Positions 34,685-43,931 of a DNA stretch of 60,668 nucleotides are shown one piece after another. The DNA comes from Mageeibacillus sp. UBA1243 (GTDB lineage Bacteria; Bacillota; Clostridia; UBA1212): assembly GCA_002308595.1 (NCBI GenBank), contig DBWH01000064.1, forward strand, positions 1-60,668. The letters run 5' to 3'. The notes below the pieces were generated by a model. The model had not been told where the DNA came from, searched no databases, and saw only the letters and a list, made by a program, of their open reading frames with translations. The position numbers were made by a program, and so were the translations under genes. The number at the start of each line of letters is the position of its first letter. The stretch's first letter is position 1.

Positions 34685-36139
34685 ATGGATTTTCTTAAAA
34701 AAGCTTACAATCTCATGCCCGTCCTCCGGGAAAGCATTGCAAGGCCCGTCTCCGGCATTCCCGAAGGCAGGACAATGCGGGACGGCGACAGTTTTATGCT
34801 TGACTTCGGCACCCACGTTGTGGGCTACATAACACTTGCCGTCAACGTGGAAAAGCCCGGCGGCGACACCGCCGACTCGCCTCTTGCCGTGGAGTTCAAG
34901 TTTTACGAAAACCTCTGCGAGGACAGGTCGAAGGTTTACACGGGAGGCATGTCCCGCTCCTGGTTCCAGGTGCAGACAGTCTTTGCCGACAACCCTTACG
35001 AGCCCCTGGAGCTGCCCCGCAGATACGCCTTCCGCTACGTAAAGATCACGTTTCCCGCCAATACAAGCTACGCAGTGAGCTACAAGGACTGTTTTGTCCG
35101 CACCGTCACCTCCGCAGATGACTCAAAGCCCGCGCCTCTTCCGGCCGGCACCGACCCCCTTCTCAAAGAGATTGACAGGGTCGCCCTCCTCACGCTGAAA
35201 AACTGCATGCAGACGGTTTTCGAAGACGGTCCGAAGCGGGACAGGAGACTATGGCTCGGAGACCTTTATCTTCAGGCAAAGACCAACTACTGCACCTTCA
35301 AAAACAACGATCTCGTGCTGCGATGCCTCTACCTTTTCGCGGGCCTTCCCCATGAAGACGGCTGCCTTTCCTCAGCTGTTTTTCAGGAGCCCGTTCTCCG
35401 GGGCCAGTCCTGGATACTTCACGACTACGCACTGTTTTTTGCAGGCGTATTGGCGGATTATTACAGGGCAGCAGGCCGCAAGGACGTGGTAGAAGAGCTA
35501 TGGCCCGTCGCTTTCAGACAGACCGAAATCGCATATGAAGGGTTTGAAAAAGAGGGTCGGAGAGCCCCCGTAAATATGTACTTTATAGACTGGTGCCCCT
35601 CCCTTGACAAGTCCTGCGCCGCCCTGGGCATACTGGTCTTCATGCTCAAAGAGGCTCTGTACCTGGCTGAGATTGCAGGGACAGAGGCGCAGAAGGAGAC
35701 CCTCAGGCGGGAGATCGAAACCGTTTCGGAGACCTTGGCGGCAATGTATGACCCCTCCGAAAAGCTCTTTTGCACCTCCTCCGGTCAGCTTTCGGTCCAT
35801 TCCCAGATGTGGGCGGTCCTTGCGGGCGTCCTTGATCCTGCGGAAAACGCATCAGTCATGAGCGAGACACTCCGCAGGAAAGACCTTGTAAGCCCCGTCA
35901 CCCCTTACGCAATGCACTATTTCATAGAGGCCCTGATTAGGTCCGGTCTCAAAGACGAAGCTTTTCATTTAATCAAGGAGTACTGGGGCGGCATGCTCGC
36001 CAAGGGCTGCGACTGCTTCCCCGAAGTTTTCGTGCCGGGGCATCCCGACGCCTCTCCCTACGGCTCCGTGGCCATGAACAGCTACTGCCACGCCTGGAGC
36101 TGCACCCCGGCATATTTCATAAGGACCTTCGGAGGCTGA
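34685..36139 (+). CDS. GH78-like alpha-L-rhamnosidase family protein
   Basis: 484 aa, shorter than most GH78 enzymes (700-1000). An N-terminal beta region (1-150) with FGTHVVGYITL precedes an (alpha/alpha)6 barrel with EDGPKRDRRLWLGD, the family general-acid/sugar-binding segment (DGPKRDR), and the late NSYCHAWSCTP with a conserved His. It removes terminal alpha-L-rhamnose or a similar sugar in this family. No signal peptide, so it acts on imported oligosaccharides. It is coupled to B2 (2-nt gap) and ends at a strong terminator, which links the two in one degradation path. Confidence 0.82.
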   Translation: MDFLKKAYNLMPVLRESIARPVSGIPEGRTMRDGDSFMLDFGTHVVGYITLAVNVEKPGGDTADSPLAVEFKFYENLCEDRSKVYTGGMSRSWFQVQTVFADNPYEPLELPRRYAFRYVKITFPANTSYAVSYKDCFVRTVTSADDSKPAPLPAGTDPLLKEIDRVALLTLKNCMQTVFEDGPKRDRRLWLGDLYLQAKTNYCTFKNNDLVLRCLYLFAGLPHEDGCLSSAVFQEPVLRGQSWILHDYALFFAGVLADYYRAAGRKDVVEELWPVAFRQTEIAYEGFEKEGRRAPVNMYFIDWCPSLDKSCAALGILVFMLKEALYLAEIAGTEAQKETLRREIETVSETLAAMYDPSEKLFCTSSGQLSVHSQMWAVLAGVLDPAENASVMSETLRRKDLVSPVTPYAMHYFIEALIRSGLKDEAFHLIKEYWGGMLAKGCDCFPEVFVPGHPDASPYGSVAMNSYCHAWSCTPAYFIRTFGG

Positions 36140-36162
36140 GCCAAGGCCCCTTACTTTGCATA

Positions 36163-36201
36163 GCCCGGAGGTTGTTTTTCCGCGAACCTCCGGCTTTTTT
36201 A
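36163..36201 (+). terminator. Intrinsic terminator after GH78-like gene
   Basis: CCGGAGGTT/AACCTCCGG stem, 11-nt loop, then CTTTTTTATT. Confidence 0.88.
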
Positions 36202-36225
36202 TTGCCCGCCTTCATCGGAAAAATA

Positions 36226-36254
36226 TTGCAACTTCACTCTCCCGGTGGTAAAAT
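36226..36254 (+). promoter_or_regulatory. Promoter for amidohydrolase-aminotransferase run
   Basis: TTGCAA (36226-36231), 17-nt spacer, TAAAAT (36249-36254), about 67 nt before the chosen TTG start. Confidence 0.63.
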
Positions 36255-36327
36255 TCAAAATTTATTCTTGCCGGGTGTCTGCAAGAGCGCCCTCAGGCAG
36301 AATCGGTGCGGCAAAGAGGTGATTCCT

Positions 36328-37149
36328 TTGAAGAACTTTATCTACGATATGCATACCCACATTTTTCCCCAAAAAATAGCGGAAAAAGCGGTTTCTTCCA
36401 TTGGCAGTTTCTACGGACTTTCCATGTCAAGGGGCGGGTTCTCGGAGGACCTCATAGAGTCAGGCGCAAAGGTTGGCGTCGAAAAGTTTCTTGTGTGTTC
36501 CACAGCAACGACCCCCCTTCAGGTGACGGCCATCAACAGTTTTGTGGCGGGCGAAGTTAAAAAGCACCTTGAATTTATAGGTTTCGGGACCATGCATCCG
36601 GGGTTTGAAAACATTGGCGATGAGGTCGACAGGATCGTTGATATAGGTCTTGTGGGCATAAAGCTGCACCCGGATTTTCAGAAGTTCGCTATTGACGATG
36701 CGGAGGCGTACCCGATCTACGAGGCGGCCGAGGGAAGACTGCCGATTCTTTTCCATACAGGGGACAAGCGCTACAGTTATTCGAATCCGGAGCGTATTCT
36801 TAAGATTCTCAAGGATTTCCCGAACCTCACATGTATTTGCGCCCACCTTGGCGGCTACTCGGAATGGGACAAAGTGGCGGCGCTGAAAGGGTACCTGGGA
36901 AACCCGAACATATATTTTGACACCAGCAGTTCCATAAGATTTCTTGACCCCAAGACATCCGTCGACATTATAAGAGCCCACGGCGTTGAGCACGTTTTCT
37001 GGGGCACCGACTACCCCATGGAGCAGCACACCGTTGAGCGGGACAATCTCATGGCACTTGAGCTCACGGATAAAGAAAAACAGATGATTTTCAGAGACAA
37101 TGCGGTGAAATTCATTGGCGATATTGAGCGCAGGCTCAAAAAGAACTGA
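36328..37149 (+). CDS. Amidohydrolase_2 family metal-dependent hydrolase
   Basis: 273 aa from TTG at 36328, chosen because AAAGAGG lies 8 nt upstream and the HxH metal pair (H9, H11) must be included. An open frame back to 36172 crosses a terminator and is not coding. The barrel shows GIKLHPDFQ, LFHTGD (metal His) and WGTDYPM (metal Asp). Relatives decarboxylate or hydrolyse small cyclic or aromatic acids. The substrate is unknown. The aminotransferase starts 15 nt after its stop. Confidence 0.83.
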   Translation: MKNFIYDMHTHIFPQKIAEKAVSSIGSFYGLSMSRGGFSEDLIESGAKVGVEKFLVCSTATTPLQVTAINSFVAGEVKKHLEFIGFGTMHPGFENIGDEVDRIVDIGLVGIKLHPDFQKFAIDDAEAYPIYEAAEGRLPILFHTGDKRYSYSNPERILKILKDFPNLTCICAHLGGYSEWDKVAALKGYLGNPNIYFDTSSSIRFLDPKTSVDIIRAHGVEHVFWGTDYPMEQHTVERDNLMALELTDKEKQMIFRDNAVKFIGDIERRLKKN

Positions 37150-37164
37150 TTCAGGAGGAAGGTT

Positions 37165-38442
37165 ATGGAGTACAAAGACCTCGCAAAAAACGAACTCAAG
37201 GAAATCCTTGCGGAAGAGTACAGAAAGTTTAACGACTACAAGAATCTCGGACTCAGCTACGATATGACGCGCGGCAAGCCCTGCAAACTGCAGCTTGACC
37301 TCTCGAACGAGATGGAGAGCGAGAAATTCCTGCAGGGGTTCCACTCGATTTCCGATCAGGAGGTTCGCAACTACGGCGTGCTCGACGGTATTCCGGAGGC
37401 GAAAAAACTGATGTCGGAGATGCTCGGGGTCGGTACTGACGAGCTCGTTGTCGGCGGCAGCTCCAGCCTTAACCTTATGTACGATATGCTGGTGCGCTTC
37501 ATGCTTTTCGGCACGGGCACCGAAGGCTGCAAACCCTGGTCGAAGGAAGAAAAGATCAAGTGGATCTGCCCTGTTCCGGGTTACGACCGCCACTTCCTGA
37601 TCACCGAAAAGCTCGGTTTTGAGCTCATCGCAGTCCCGCTTCAGGGCGACGGTCCGGATATGGACAGGATTGAGGAGCTCGTGAAAGACGCCAATGTCAA
37701 AGGCATGTGGATGATCCCGAAATACTCGAACCCGACCGGAGAAGTCTACTCGGACGAGAAAATCAGGCGCCTTGCCTCGATGAAAACTGCCGCCAAGGAC
37801 TTCAGAATCCTATGCGACGACGCTTACACCGTTCACTTCCTTAAGAACGGCCCCGCAAAGCAGCTCAACATGCTTGAGGCCTGCAAAGAAGCCGGCAACC
37901 CCGAGAGAGTTTTTCTCTTCGGTTCGACCTCAAAGATCACCTTCCCCGGCTCCGGTCTCTCCGCTGTCTGCGGCTCCGAGAAGAACGTCAAGTACCTTCT
38001 CACCTACCTCAACATACAGACGATCTGCTACGACAAGATCAACCAGCTCCGTCACGCGCGTTTCCTCGGCGACTACAGCGGAATCATCGCGCACATGAAA
38101 AAACACGCAAAAATCCTGCTTCCGAAGTTCGAAGCAGTTGACAAAATCCTCAATGAAGAGTTAAATGGTCTTGGAATTTTAACCTGGACAAAACCCGAAG
38201 GCGGCTATTTCATCAGCATCGACACACTGCCCGGATGCGCTGCGGCCGTTGTCGCCAAGGCAAAAGAGTGCGGCGTCAAGTTCACACCCGCCGGCTCTAC
38301 CTTCCCCTACAAGAAGGACCCTGACGACAGAAACATCCGCATTGCCCCCACTCTTCCTCCCATACAGGAGCTTGAGGCCGCGATCAGAATTCTCTGCGTC
38401 TGCGTGAAAATCTGCTCGATCGAAAAGCTGCTCGAGGCTTAA
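37165..38442 (+). CDS. Aminotransferase class I/II, MocR-type aspartate aminotransferase family
   Basis: 425 aa, fold type I PLP enzyme. K257 in GSTSKITF forms the Schiff base and CDDAYTVH holds the PLP-ring Asp. YSNPTGEVY is the conserved NPTG loop. It resembles the Aminotran_MocR group that transfers amino groups of aspartate or related acids. GGAGGAAGG before the ATG. Nothing in the neighbours fixes the substrate. Confidence 0.87.
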   Translation: MEYKDLAKNELKEILAEEYRKFNDYKNLGLSYDMTRGKPCKLQLDLSNEMESEKFLQGFHSISDQEVRNYGVLDGIPEAKKLMSEMLGVGTDELVVGGSSSLNLMYDMLVRFMLFGTGTEGCKPWSKEEKIKWICPVPGYDRHFLITEKLGFELIAVPLQGDGPDMDRIEELVKDANVKGMWMIPKYSNPTGEVYSDEKIRRLASMKTAAKDFRILCDDAYTVHFLKNGPAKQLNMLEACKEAGNPERVFLFGSTSKITFPGSGLSAVCGSEKNVKYLLTYLNIQTICYDKINQLRHARFLGDYSGIIAHMKKHAKILLPKFEAVDKILNEELNGLGILTWTKPEGGYFISIDTLPGCAAAVVAKAKECGVKFTPAGSTFPYKKDPDDRNIRIAPTLPPIQELEAAIRILCVCVKICSIEKLLEA

Positions 38443-38472
38443 CTTTTCCCGATTTTTACGAGAATACCGACC

Positions 38473-39321
38473 ATGGACGACTTTTCAAAAGCCAATGCGA
38501 TAGGACCCGAAGACTACGCCGAACCGCGCTGTCTTCTCTGTGATGAGCCCTACGGCAAGGAGCCCGAAGTGCGCTCCGTTCCCCAGCAGCGGATCATCGA
38601 AAAAAACGACGAATACCTTGCGAAAAGGGACTACGAAGGCGCCGAGAGGCACCTTTTATACTGGCTTGAGGAGGCCCGCCTCGGCAACGACAGGCGCGGC
38701 ATGCTCGTCATCGCCAATGAGCTCATCGGCCACTACCGCAAGTGCGGCAGCAAAGACAAGGCCCTCGAGAACGTTGACCTTGCCCTGTCGCTGCTTGAAT
38801 CGCTCGGCTTTGGCGACACGCCCACAGCCGGCACCACCTATGTAAACTGCGCAACCGCCTGCAACGCGTTTTCGCTGAACGACCGCTCAATGACCTATTT
38901 CAAAAAGGCCGAGTCGATTTATGAGAGCATACCGGACATCCCGGACGCGCTCCTTGGCGGTTTGTACAATAATATGGGCCTCTGTTGCAAAGCACTCAAA
39001 CGTTTTGACGAGGCCAGAGCCTACTACGCCAAGGCGACAGCCCGCATGTCGAAGGTCGAAAACGGCGAGCTTGAGCGGGCGATCACCTGCCTTAACGTTG
39101 CCGACGTCGCTGCGGAAGAAAAAGGACTTGAAGCCGGCGAGCCGGAGATTTACAATTTGCTTGATGAGGCATATGACCTTTTGAAGAATAACAATGCGCC
39201 GAGGGACGGCTACTACGCGTTCGTTTGCGAGAAGTGCGCCCCGGTGTTCGGATATTACGGTTACTTCCTCGCCGCCGAAGAACTTGGCGGTATCGCAAAG
39301 CAAATCTATGAACGGTCTTGA
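38473..39321 (+). CDS. Tetratricopeptide repeat protein
   Basis: 282 aa, no signal peptide. Starts with a short CxxC-containing segment (RCLLCDEPYG), then about five helical TPR-like repeats (for example GLYNNMGLCCKALKRFDEARAYYAKA). It probably binds a partner. Its last 14 nt overlap the DUF4037 gene, so the two are translated together and may form a complex. Confidence 0.82.
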   Translation: MDDFSKANAIGPEDYAEPRCLLCDEPYGKEPEVRSVPQQRIIEKNDEYLAKRDYEGAERHLLYWLEEARLGNDRRGMLVIANELIGHYRKCGSKDKALENVDLALSLLESLGFGDTPTAGTTYVNCATACNAFSLNDRSMTYFKKAESIYESIPDIPDALLGGLYNNMGLCCKALKRFDEARAYYAKATARMSKVENGELERAITCLNVADVAAEEKGLEAGEPEIYNLLDEAYDLLKNNNAPRDGYYAFVCEKCAPVFGYYGYFLAAEELGGIAKQIYERS

Positions 39322-40249
39322 ACTGTCAAGAGAATACTTTGAAAGCTTCGGGCGGCCCATGCTTGAAAACGATTTCGGCGGGCTGCTTCCTTACGTTGCT
39401 GTCGGGCTCATCGGGAGCGGATCTGAGTGCCTCGGCTTTGATGACGAGGTGTCGCGCGACCACGATTTCGAGCCCGGTTTTTGTATCTTTCTGCCCGGCG
39501 AAGAGACCGTCAGCCGCAGGGACGCTTTTCTCCTTGAAAAGGCATACCTGAAGCTCCCCAAGGAGTTTATGGGCGTGAAAAGAGACGTGCTTTCGCCCGT
39601 CGGCGGCGCACGCCACGGAGTCATCAGAATTCCCGAATTTTTCGAAAAAACTGTCGGTTCACCCGACGGAAATCTTACGTTTTCAAACTGGTTCTCACTC
39701 CCCGAGCAGGCGCTCCTTGAGGCGACCTCAGGCGAGGTGTTTTTCGACAATTACAGCCTTCTTTCGAAAGTTCGCGCGGGCCTTTCGTTCTTCCCGCGCG
39801 ACGTCATGCTGAAAAAGCTTGCCGGCAGACTTTTGCTCATGGGCCAGTCGGGCCAGTACAACTATCAGCGCACCCTTTCGCACGGCGAGACCGGTGCCGC
39901 GCAGCTTGCCGTTTTTGAGTTTGCCGACAGCGCAATCTCAGCCGCATTCCTCCTCTCGGGAAAGTACCGTCCCTACTACAAGTGGGTGTTCAGGGCTCTC
40001 CGCGAGCAGACGCCTTTCTCGCACCTTGCGGCCTCTTTCGAGCAGCTCATAACCGCCGGAAATTCGGCTGACGAGGCAGCGTTTAAGACCTCTTTGATTG
40101 AAAGCATATCGCTTGAGATTATCGGCGCGCTTACCGCCAAGGGCCTCTCGGGCGAAAAAAGCACCTCCCTCGAGGCCCACGCCTATGCCGTCAACGCCTC
40201 AATCGCGGACGCCGGCATAAGGAACGCACACGTACTCGCGGCGGTCTGA
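39308..40249 (+). CDS. DUF4037 / nucleotidyltransferase-like protein
   Basis: 313 aa from ATG at 39308; an upstream frame is a shadow of the TPR gene. The N-terminal GLIGSGSECLGFDDEVSRDHDF resembles the GS...DxD core of the polymerase-beta nucleotidyltransferase fold that marks DUF4037. Overlap with the TPR gene suggests a shared function. Target unknown. Confidence 0.75.
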   Translation: MNGLELSREYFESFGRPMLENDFGGLLPYVAVGLIGSGSECLGFDDEVSRDHDFEPGFCIFLPGEETVSRRDAFLLEKAYLKLPKEFMGVKRDVLSPVGGARHGVIRIPEFFEKTVGSPDGNLTFSNWFSLPEQALLEATSGEVFFDNYSLLSKVRAGLSFFPRDVMLKKLAGRLLLMGQSGQYNYQRTLSHGETGAAQLAVFEFADSAISAAFLLSGKYRPYYKWVFRALREQTPFSHLAASFEQLITAGNSADEAAFKTSLIESISLEIIGALTAKGLSGEKSTSLEAHAYAVNASIADAGIRNAHVLAAV

Positions 40250-40321
40250 GCGCATTGGCGGTTTCGTTATTTTTGTCTGTTTTTAATTAAAATATCAGTC
40301 GCAAAAATCCCCGCAACATGA

Positions 40322-40327
40322 TATAAT
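40322..40327 (+). promoter_or_regulatory. -10 box of M18 aminopeptidase promoter
   Basis: A perfect TATAAT, 31 nt before the ATG. The hexamer 17 nt upstream (TCGCAA, 40299) is a poor -35 match. A CATTGGCG octamer (40253-40260) lies further up in the same intergenic space. Confidence 0.45.
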
Positions 40328-40357
40328 CACCATAAATTCTTTTTTAGGAGGATTATT

Positions 40358-41794
40358 ATGGCCAAATTTGATGAATCTCTTGAATATAAGCGCAAAAATT
40401 CGTGGCAGTACATGACTGACGAGACCAAGAAGGACGTCTTTGATTTTTGCGAAGATTACAAAAAATTCCTCGACAGCAGCAAGACCGAGCGCGAAGCCGT
40501 TGACACCGCTATTGAGATGCTGAGGGCTGACGGATATCTCTCGCTTGACGAGGTCAAGGAGAAGAAGCTTGCCGCCAAGGACCTCCCCGGCACCAAACTT
40601 TACTACGTTCACCACAACAGGTGCATTTTTATCGCCAAGCTCGGCAAGAAGCGCCCCGACGCAGGCTTCAACCTCATCGGCGCACACGTTGACTGCCCGA
40701 GACTTGACCTCAAGCCCTGGCCGTTCGTCGAGAAGAACAATTTCCTCTACTTCAGAACGCACTACTACGGCGGCATCAAGATGTATCAGTGGCCGACCAT
40801 CCCGCTCGCGCTCCACGGCGTCATCGTAAAGGCTGACGGCACCAAGATCAACTTCAGAATCGGCGAGGACGAAGGCGACCCGAAATTCATGATTTCAGAC
40901 CTTCTTCCGCACCTCGGACACGCTCAGACCAGCAAACCCGCCAATTCGTTCATCGACCCCGAAGCACACCTCAACGTGATCATCGGATCGATGCCCGGCA
41001 AGGCAAACGAGGACGATCCCGACGACAAGCCCTTCACGGTCAAACAGTCGATTCTTACCTATCTTGCCGAGAAATACAACATCACCGAGCGCGACTTCAT
41101 CAACGGCGAGCTCGTCATCACCCCTGCCGACAAGGCAGTTGACATCGGCTTTGACAAAGCCCTCATCGCGGCTTACGGCCACGACGACAGAGTCTGCGCA
41201 TTCACCGAGCTCCGCGCCCTCCTCGACATGAAGAAGGTGCCTGAGAAGACCGCTGTTGCATACTTTGCCGACAAGGAGGAGATCGGAAGCGTTGGCGTCA
41301 CCGGCGCAAGATCGAACTCTCTCGAGCTCTTCACAATGGAAGTTGCTTCCCTCTACGGTGTAAAAGAGACTCTTCTCTCAACCAAGCGCTGCCTGGCTGC
41401 CTCCAAGATGCTCTCCGCTGACGTCACCGCAGCTTTCGACCCGTCCTACCCCGAGGTTTACGACGAGACAAACGCAGCATTCATGGCAGGCGGTCTTGCA
41501 ATTGAAAAATACACGGGCAGCGGCGGAAAGTTCGGCACATCAGACGCCCCGGCGGAGTTCGTTGCCGAGATCACGGACATTTTCGATAAGAAAAACGTCG
41601 CTTGGCAGATCAACGAAATGGGCAAGATGAACTGCGGCGGCGGCGGAACCATCGCTCAGTATATGGCCGACAAGGGCGTCGAAGTCATCGACTGCGGCGT
41701 GCCGCTCTTCAGCATGCACTCCCCGCTCGAGCTGGCCTCGAAAGCAGATATTTACTGGGCCTACAAAGGCTACCTTGCCTTCATAGACAGGTAA
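40358..41794 (+). CDS. M18-family zinc aminopeptidase
   Basis: 478 aa. The HxD metal pair is H110-V-D112 in AHVDCPRLD, and DKEEIGSVG supplies the catalytic Glu and a metal ligand. MHSPLE near the end provides the last metal His. M18 enzymes form dodecamers and remove acidic or neutral N-terminal residues in the cytoplasm. A strong AGGAGG site and even codon choice (GACGAC, AAG, CTC) suggest high expression. Confidence 0.93.
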   Translation: MAKFDESLEYKRKNSWQYMTDETKKDVFDFCEDYKKFLDSSKTEREAVDTAIEMLRADGYLSLDEVKEKKLAAKDLPGTKLYYVHHNRCIFIAKLGKKRPDAGFNLIGAHVDCPRLDLKPWPFVEKNNFLYFRTHYYGGIKMYQWPTIPLALHGVIVKADGTKINFRIGEDEGDPKFMISDLLPHLGHAQTSKPANSFIDPEAHLNVIIGSMPGKANEDDPDDKPFTVKQSILTYLAEKYNITERDFINGELVITPADKAVDIGFDKALIAAYGHDDRVCAFTELRALLDMKKVPEKTAVAYFADKEEIGSVGVTGARSNSLELFTMEVASLYGVKETLLSTKRCLAASKMLSADVTAAFDPSYPEVYDETNAAFMAGGLAIEKYTGSGGKFGTSDAPAEFVAEITDIFDKKNVAWQINEMGKMNCGGGGTIAQYMADKGVEVIDCGVPLFSMHSPLELASKADIYWAYKGYLAFIDR

Positions 41795-42007
41795 AACGCA
41801 GATTTTTGGCTCTTTACGTGTTTTGCACGGAGAGAACAGGAACCTTCGTGAACCCGAGATTCTGCAAAGCACATCGGGCATTAATTCGAACAGTTTCGCC
41901 TCAGGAAGGCGAACAACAATAACGTGGCAGCCCTGCGGCTGCCGAAACAGCTGATGCAGGCCGGAATCAAGGCTTCGCATAGATGAAGAAAAAGGAAGGA
42001 AAAAGTT

Positions 42008-42883
42008 ATGAAAAAAGTATTATCAGTTCTCTTGATTTTGGCCGTAATGCTTCTTGGCATTGGCGTTGTCAACGCTGATGAAGTTACAACCGAGCCCGAG
42101 GTTATGTGGCTTGCCGATTATATCGGTGGCGCACCTCTTATCGGTCACTGGTGGGCGCAGCCGAACCAGGTTGACGGTGTTTGGGAAGCCTACAATGACC
42201 TTGACGCATATGCCGCAGTCACGTTCTTTGCAAAGAAGCCCTTCAGCGCGATTGAGATCCCTTACTGGGCAGGCAATCCGAGCCAATTTCCCGGCATCGT
42301 TGAAGGCGAAGTTGAGTTTGCTCTCTTCAAGGCTACGCCGGGCGCAGCTGTCACTGCCGATGAGTACAACAGTGACGACGCGGTAAGAAGAGAAGTTCTC
42401 ACCACCAACTGCGACAACCAGCAGTTCGTATGGAATTTCGAGCAGGTTCCCGGCGGAACGTACTGCCTGAGAATCAAACTCCTCACCGAGGAAGGCGCAT
42501 ACTTCGTTCTCAGCGTTGGCGAGCCCAATGAAGTTGATTGCGAATTTGACATTTACGGCTTAACGGGCGGTTCTGATGACGCGTTTATCGCCAATATCGT
42601 TTTTGACGAAGGCGAAGAAGTTACTCCCGAGCCGAAGCCCACAGCTACACCCGAGCCCGACCCCACAGAGACTCCCGAAGTGACGGCAGAGCCGGAAGCA
42701 ACAGCTGAGCCTGAAGCGACCGAAACCGCTAAGCCCGATGCAACAAAAGAGCCTGACAGCGGCACGTCCGATGGTGAAAAGCCGGCAGCCAAGAAAGGAT
42801 GCGGCGGCGTTATCGCAATTTCCGGTATCTCCGCAGTCGCACTTGCAGCGGCAGTTCTTGTTGTAAAGAAGAAATCCAAATAA
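42008..42883 (+). CDS. Secreted protein with B1/B2-type accessory domain and KGCGG tail
   Basis: 291 aa. Type I signal peptide, cut after VNA (A23). The domain at 24-195 matches the N-terminal domain of paralogues B1/B2 in pattern: VEFALFK corresponds to LELYKW, CDNQQF to CDNLS, and PGGTYCLRIK to AGEYIGVIK. A Pro/Thr/Glu linker (200-258) leads to KKGCGG (C265), an 18-residue hydrophobic segment and KKKSK. So it is an accessory domain on an anchor, with no enzyme part. Possible glycan-binding surface protein; function not shown. AAGGAAGG lies before the ATG and a terminator follows. Confidence 0.7.
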   Translation: MKKVLSVLLILAVMLLGIGVVNADEVTTEPEVMWLADYIGGAPLIGHWWAQPNQVDGVWEAYNDLDAYAAVTFFAKKPFSAIEIPYWAGNPSQFPGIVEGEVEFALFKATPGAAVTADEYNSDDAVRREVLTTNCDNQQFVWNFEQVPGGTYCLRIKLLTEEGAYFVLSVGEPNEVDCEFDIYGLTGGSDDAFIANIVFDEGEEVTPEPKPTATPEPDPTETPEVTAEPEATAEPEATETAKPDATKEPDSGTSDGEKPAAKKGCGGVIAISGISAVALAAAVLVVKKKSK

Positions 42884-42897
42884 GCTAAATCACCAAA

Positions 42898-42934
42898 GCA
42901 TCCCGGACGTCCCCGAGCGTCCCGGATGCTTTTC
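42898..42934 (+). terminator. Terminator after KGCGG protein
   Basis: GCATCC-C-GGACG/CGTCC-C-GGATGC stem with one internal mismatch, then TTTTC. Confidence 0.75.
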
Positions 42935-42976
42935 AGAATTATTCCGCTGCATTGGCGGTAATTTCAGGAGGAAATA

Positions 42977-43840
42977 ATGGTAAGAATTCTTATTAATCCC
43001 AAGTCAAACAATGGCACAGGAAAAGAAGCCGGCAAGGAAATCGAAAAGCTTCTCCCGGGCGAGACGTTTGAGTACGTTGACGTTACAACTATCGAAAACG
43101 CGTACGATTACGTTGAGGCTCTCGAGGGCGACGAGAAAGTGGTTCTCTGCGGCGGCGACGGAACGCTCCAGCATTTCGCCAACGACGTTCACAACAGACC
43201 GCTCTCAAGGGACGTATACTTCTACCCCGCGGGCTCCGGAAACGACTTCTGGTTCGATGTCAAAGGCGGCGTAAAGGATGAACTGCTGCTCATCAATCCG
43301 TATGTTGAAAAGCTCCCCGTCACAATTGTTGACGGCAAGGAATACTGCTTTGTCAACAACGTTGGCTTCGGAATCGACGGTTACTGCTGCGAGGAAGGCG
43401 ACAGACAGCGGGCAAAGAACGACAACAAGCCTATCAACTACACTGCCATCGCTATAAAGGGCCTTCTCTTCAAGTTTAAGCCCAGAACCGCCAAAGTGAC
43501 CGTTGACGGCAAGACATACGAGTTCAAAAAAGCCTGGCTCGCACCCGTTATGAACGGCAGATTCTGCGGCGGCGGTATGAACGTCGCTCCGGATCAGGAC
43601 AGACTCAACAAGGAACGCAACCTCACATGTGTTGTTTTCTACGACAAGGTCCCGCTCCATGCCCTCATGATATTCCCGAAGATATTCAAAGGCGAGCTCG
43701 TTAACGAGAAGAAGCACGTCACCGTTTTCACCGGCAAGGACATCAAAGTTGAATTTGAAAAGCCCTGCGCTATGCAGATTGACGGGGAGACTTTCCTCAA
43801 CATTTCCTCCACGGAAACCCACGCTTACAGGGAAGACTGA
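42977..43840 (+). CDS. Diacylglycerol kinase-family lipid kinase
   Basis: 287 aa. GGDGT (59-63) is the ATP-binding signature, with INPKSNNGTG at the N terminus and PAGSGNDF at the second loop. YegS/DgkB-type enzymes phosphorylate diacylglycerol or related lipids, returning it to phosphatidate. AGGAGG precedes the ATG, and an octamer (42950-42957) lies just upstream. It ends at a shared bidirectional terminator. Confidence 0.9.
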   Translation: MVRILINPKSNNGTGKEAGKEIEKLLPGETFEYVDVTTIENAYDYVEALEGDEKVVLCGGDGTLQHFANDVHNRPLSRDVYFYPAGSGNDFWFDVKGGVKDELLLINPYVEKLPVTIVDGKEYCFVNNVGFGIDGYCCEEGDRQRAKNDNKPINYTAIAIKGLLFKFKPRTAKVTVDGKTYEFKKAWLAPVMNGRFCGGGMNVAPDQDRLNKERNLTCVVFYDKVPLHALMIFPKIFKGELVNEKKHVTVFTGKDIKVEFEKPCAMQIDGETFLNISSTETHAYRED

Positions 43841-43885
43841 GCCGCAAAAAGCTGAAAAGCTCAGAAGCTCAGAAACTTCTTATAA

Positions 43886-43931
43886 AAGAATCCGGAAGCG
43901 TCCTTTGGATGACCGCTTCCGGATTCTTTTA
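43886..43931. terminator. Bidirectional terminator between convergent genes
   Basis: A perfect stem of about 16 bp (AAAGAATCCGGAAGCG and its complement) with A tract on one side and TTTT on the other. It serves the lipid kinase and the convergent HAD gene, whose stop codon overlaps the edge. Confidence 0.88.

Noticed and set aside
36172..36327. N-terminal extension of the amidohydrolase
   Set aside because: It crosses an intrinsic terminator and a promoter and has no ribosome site; TTG at 36328 does.
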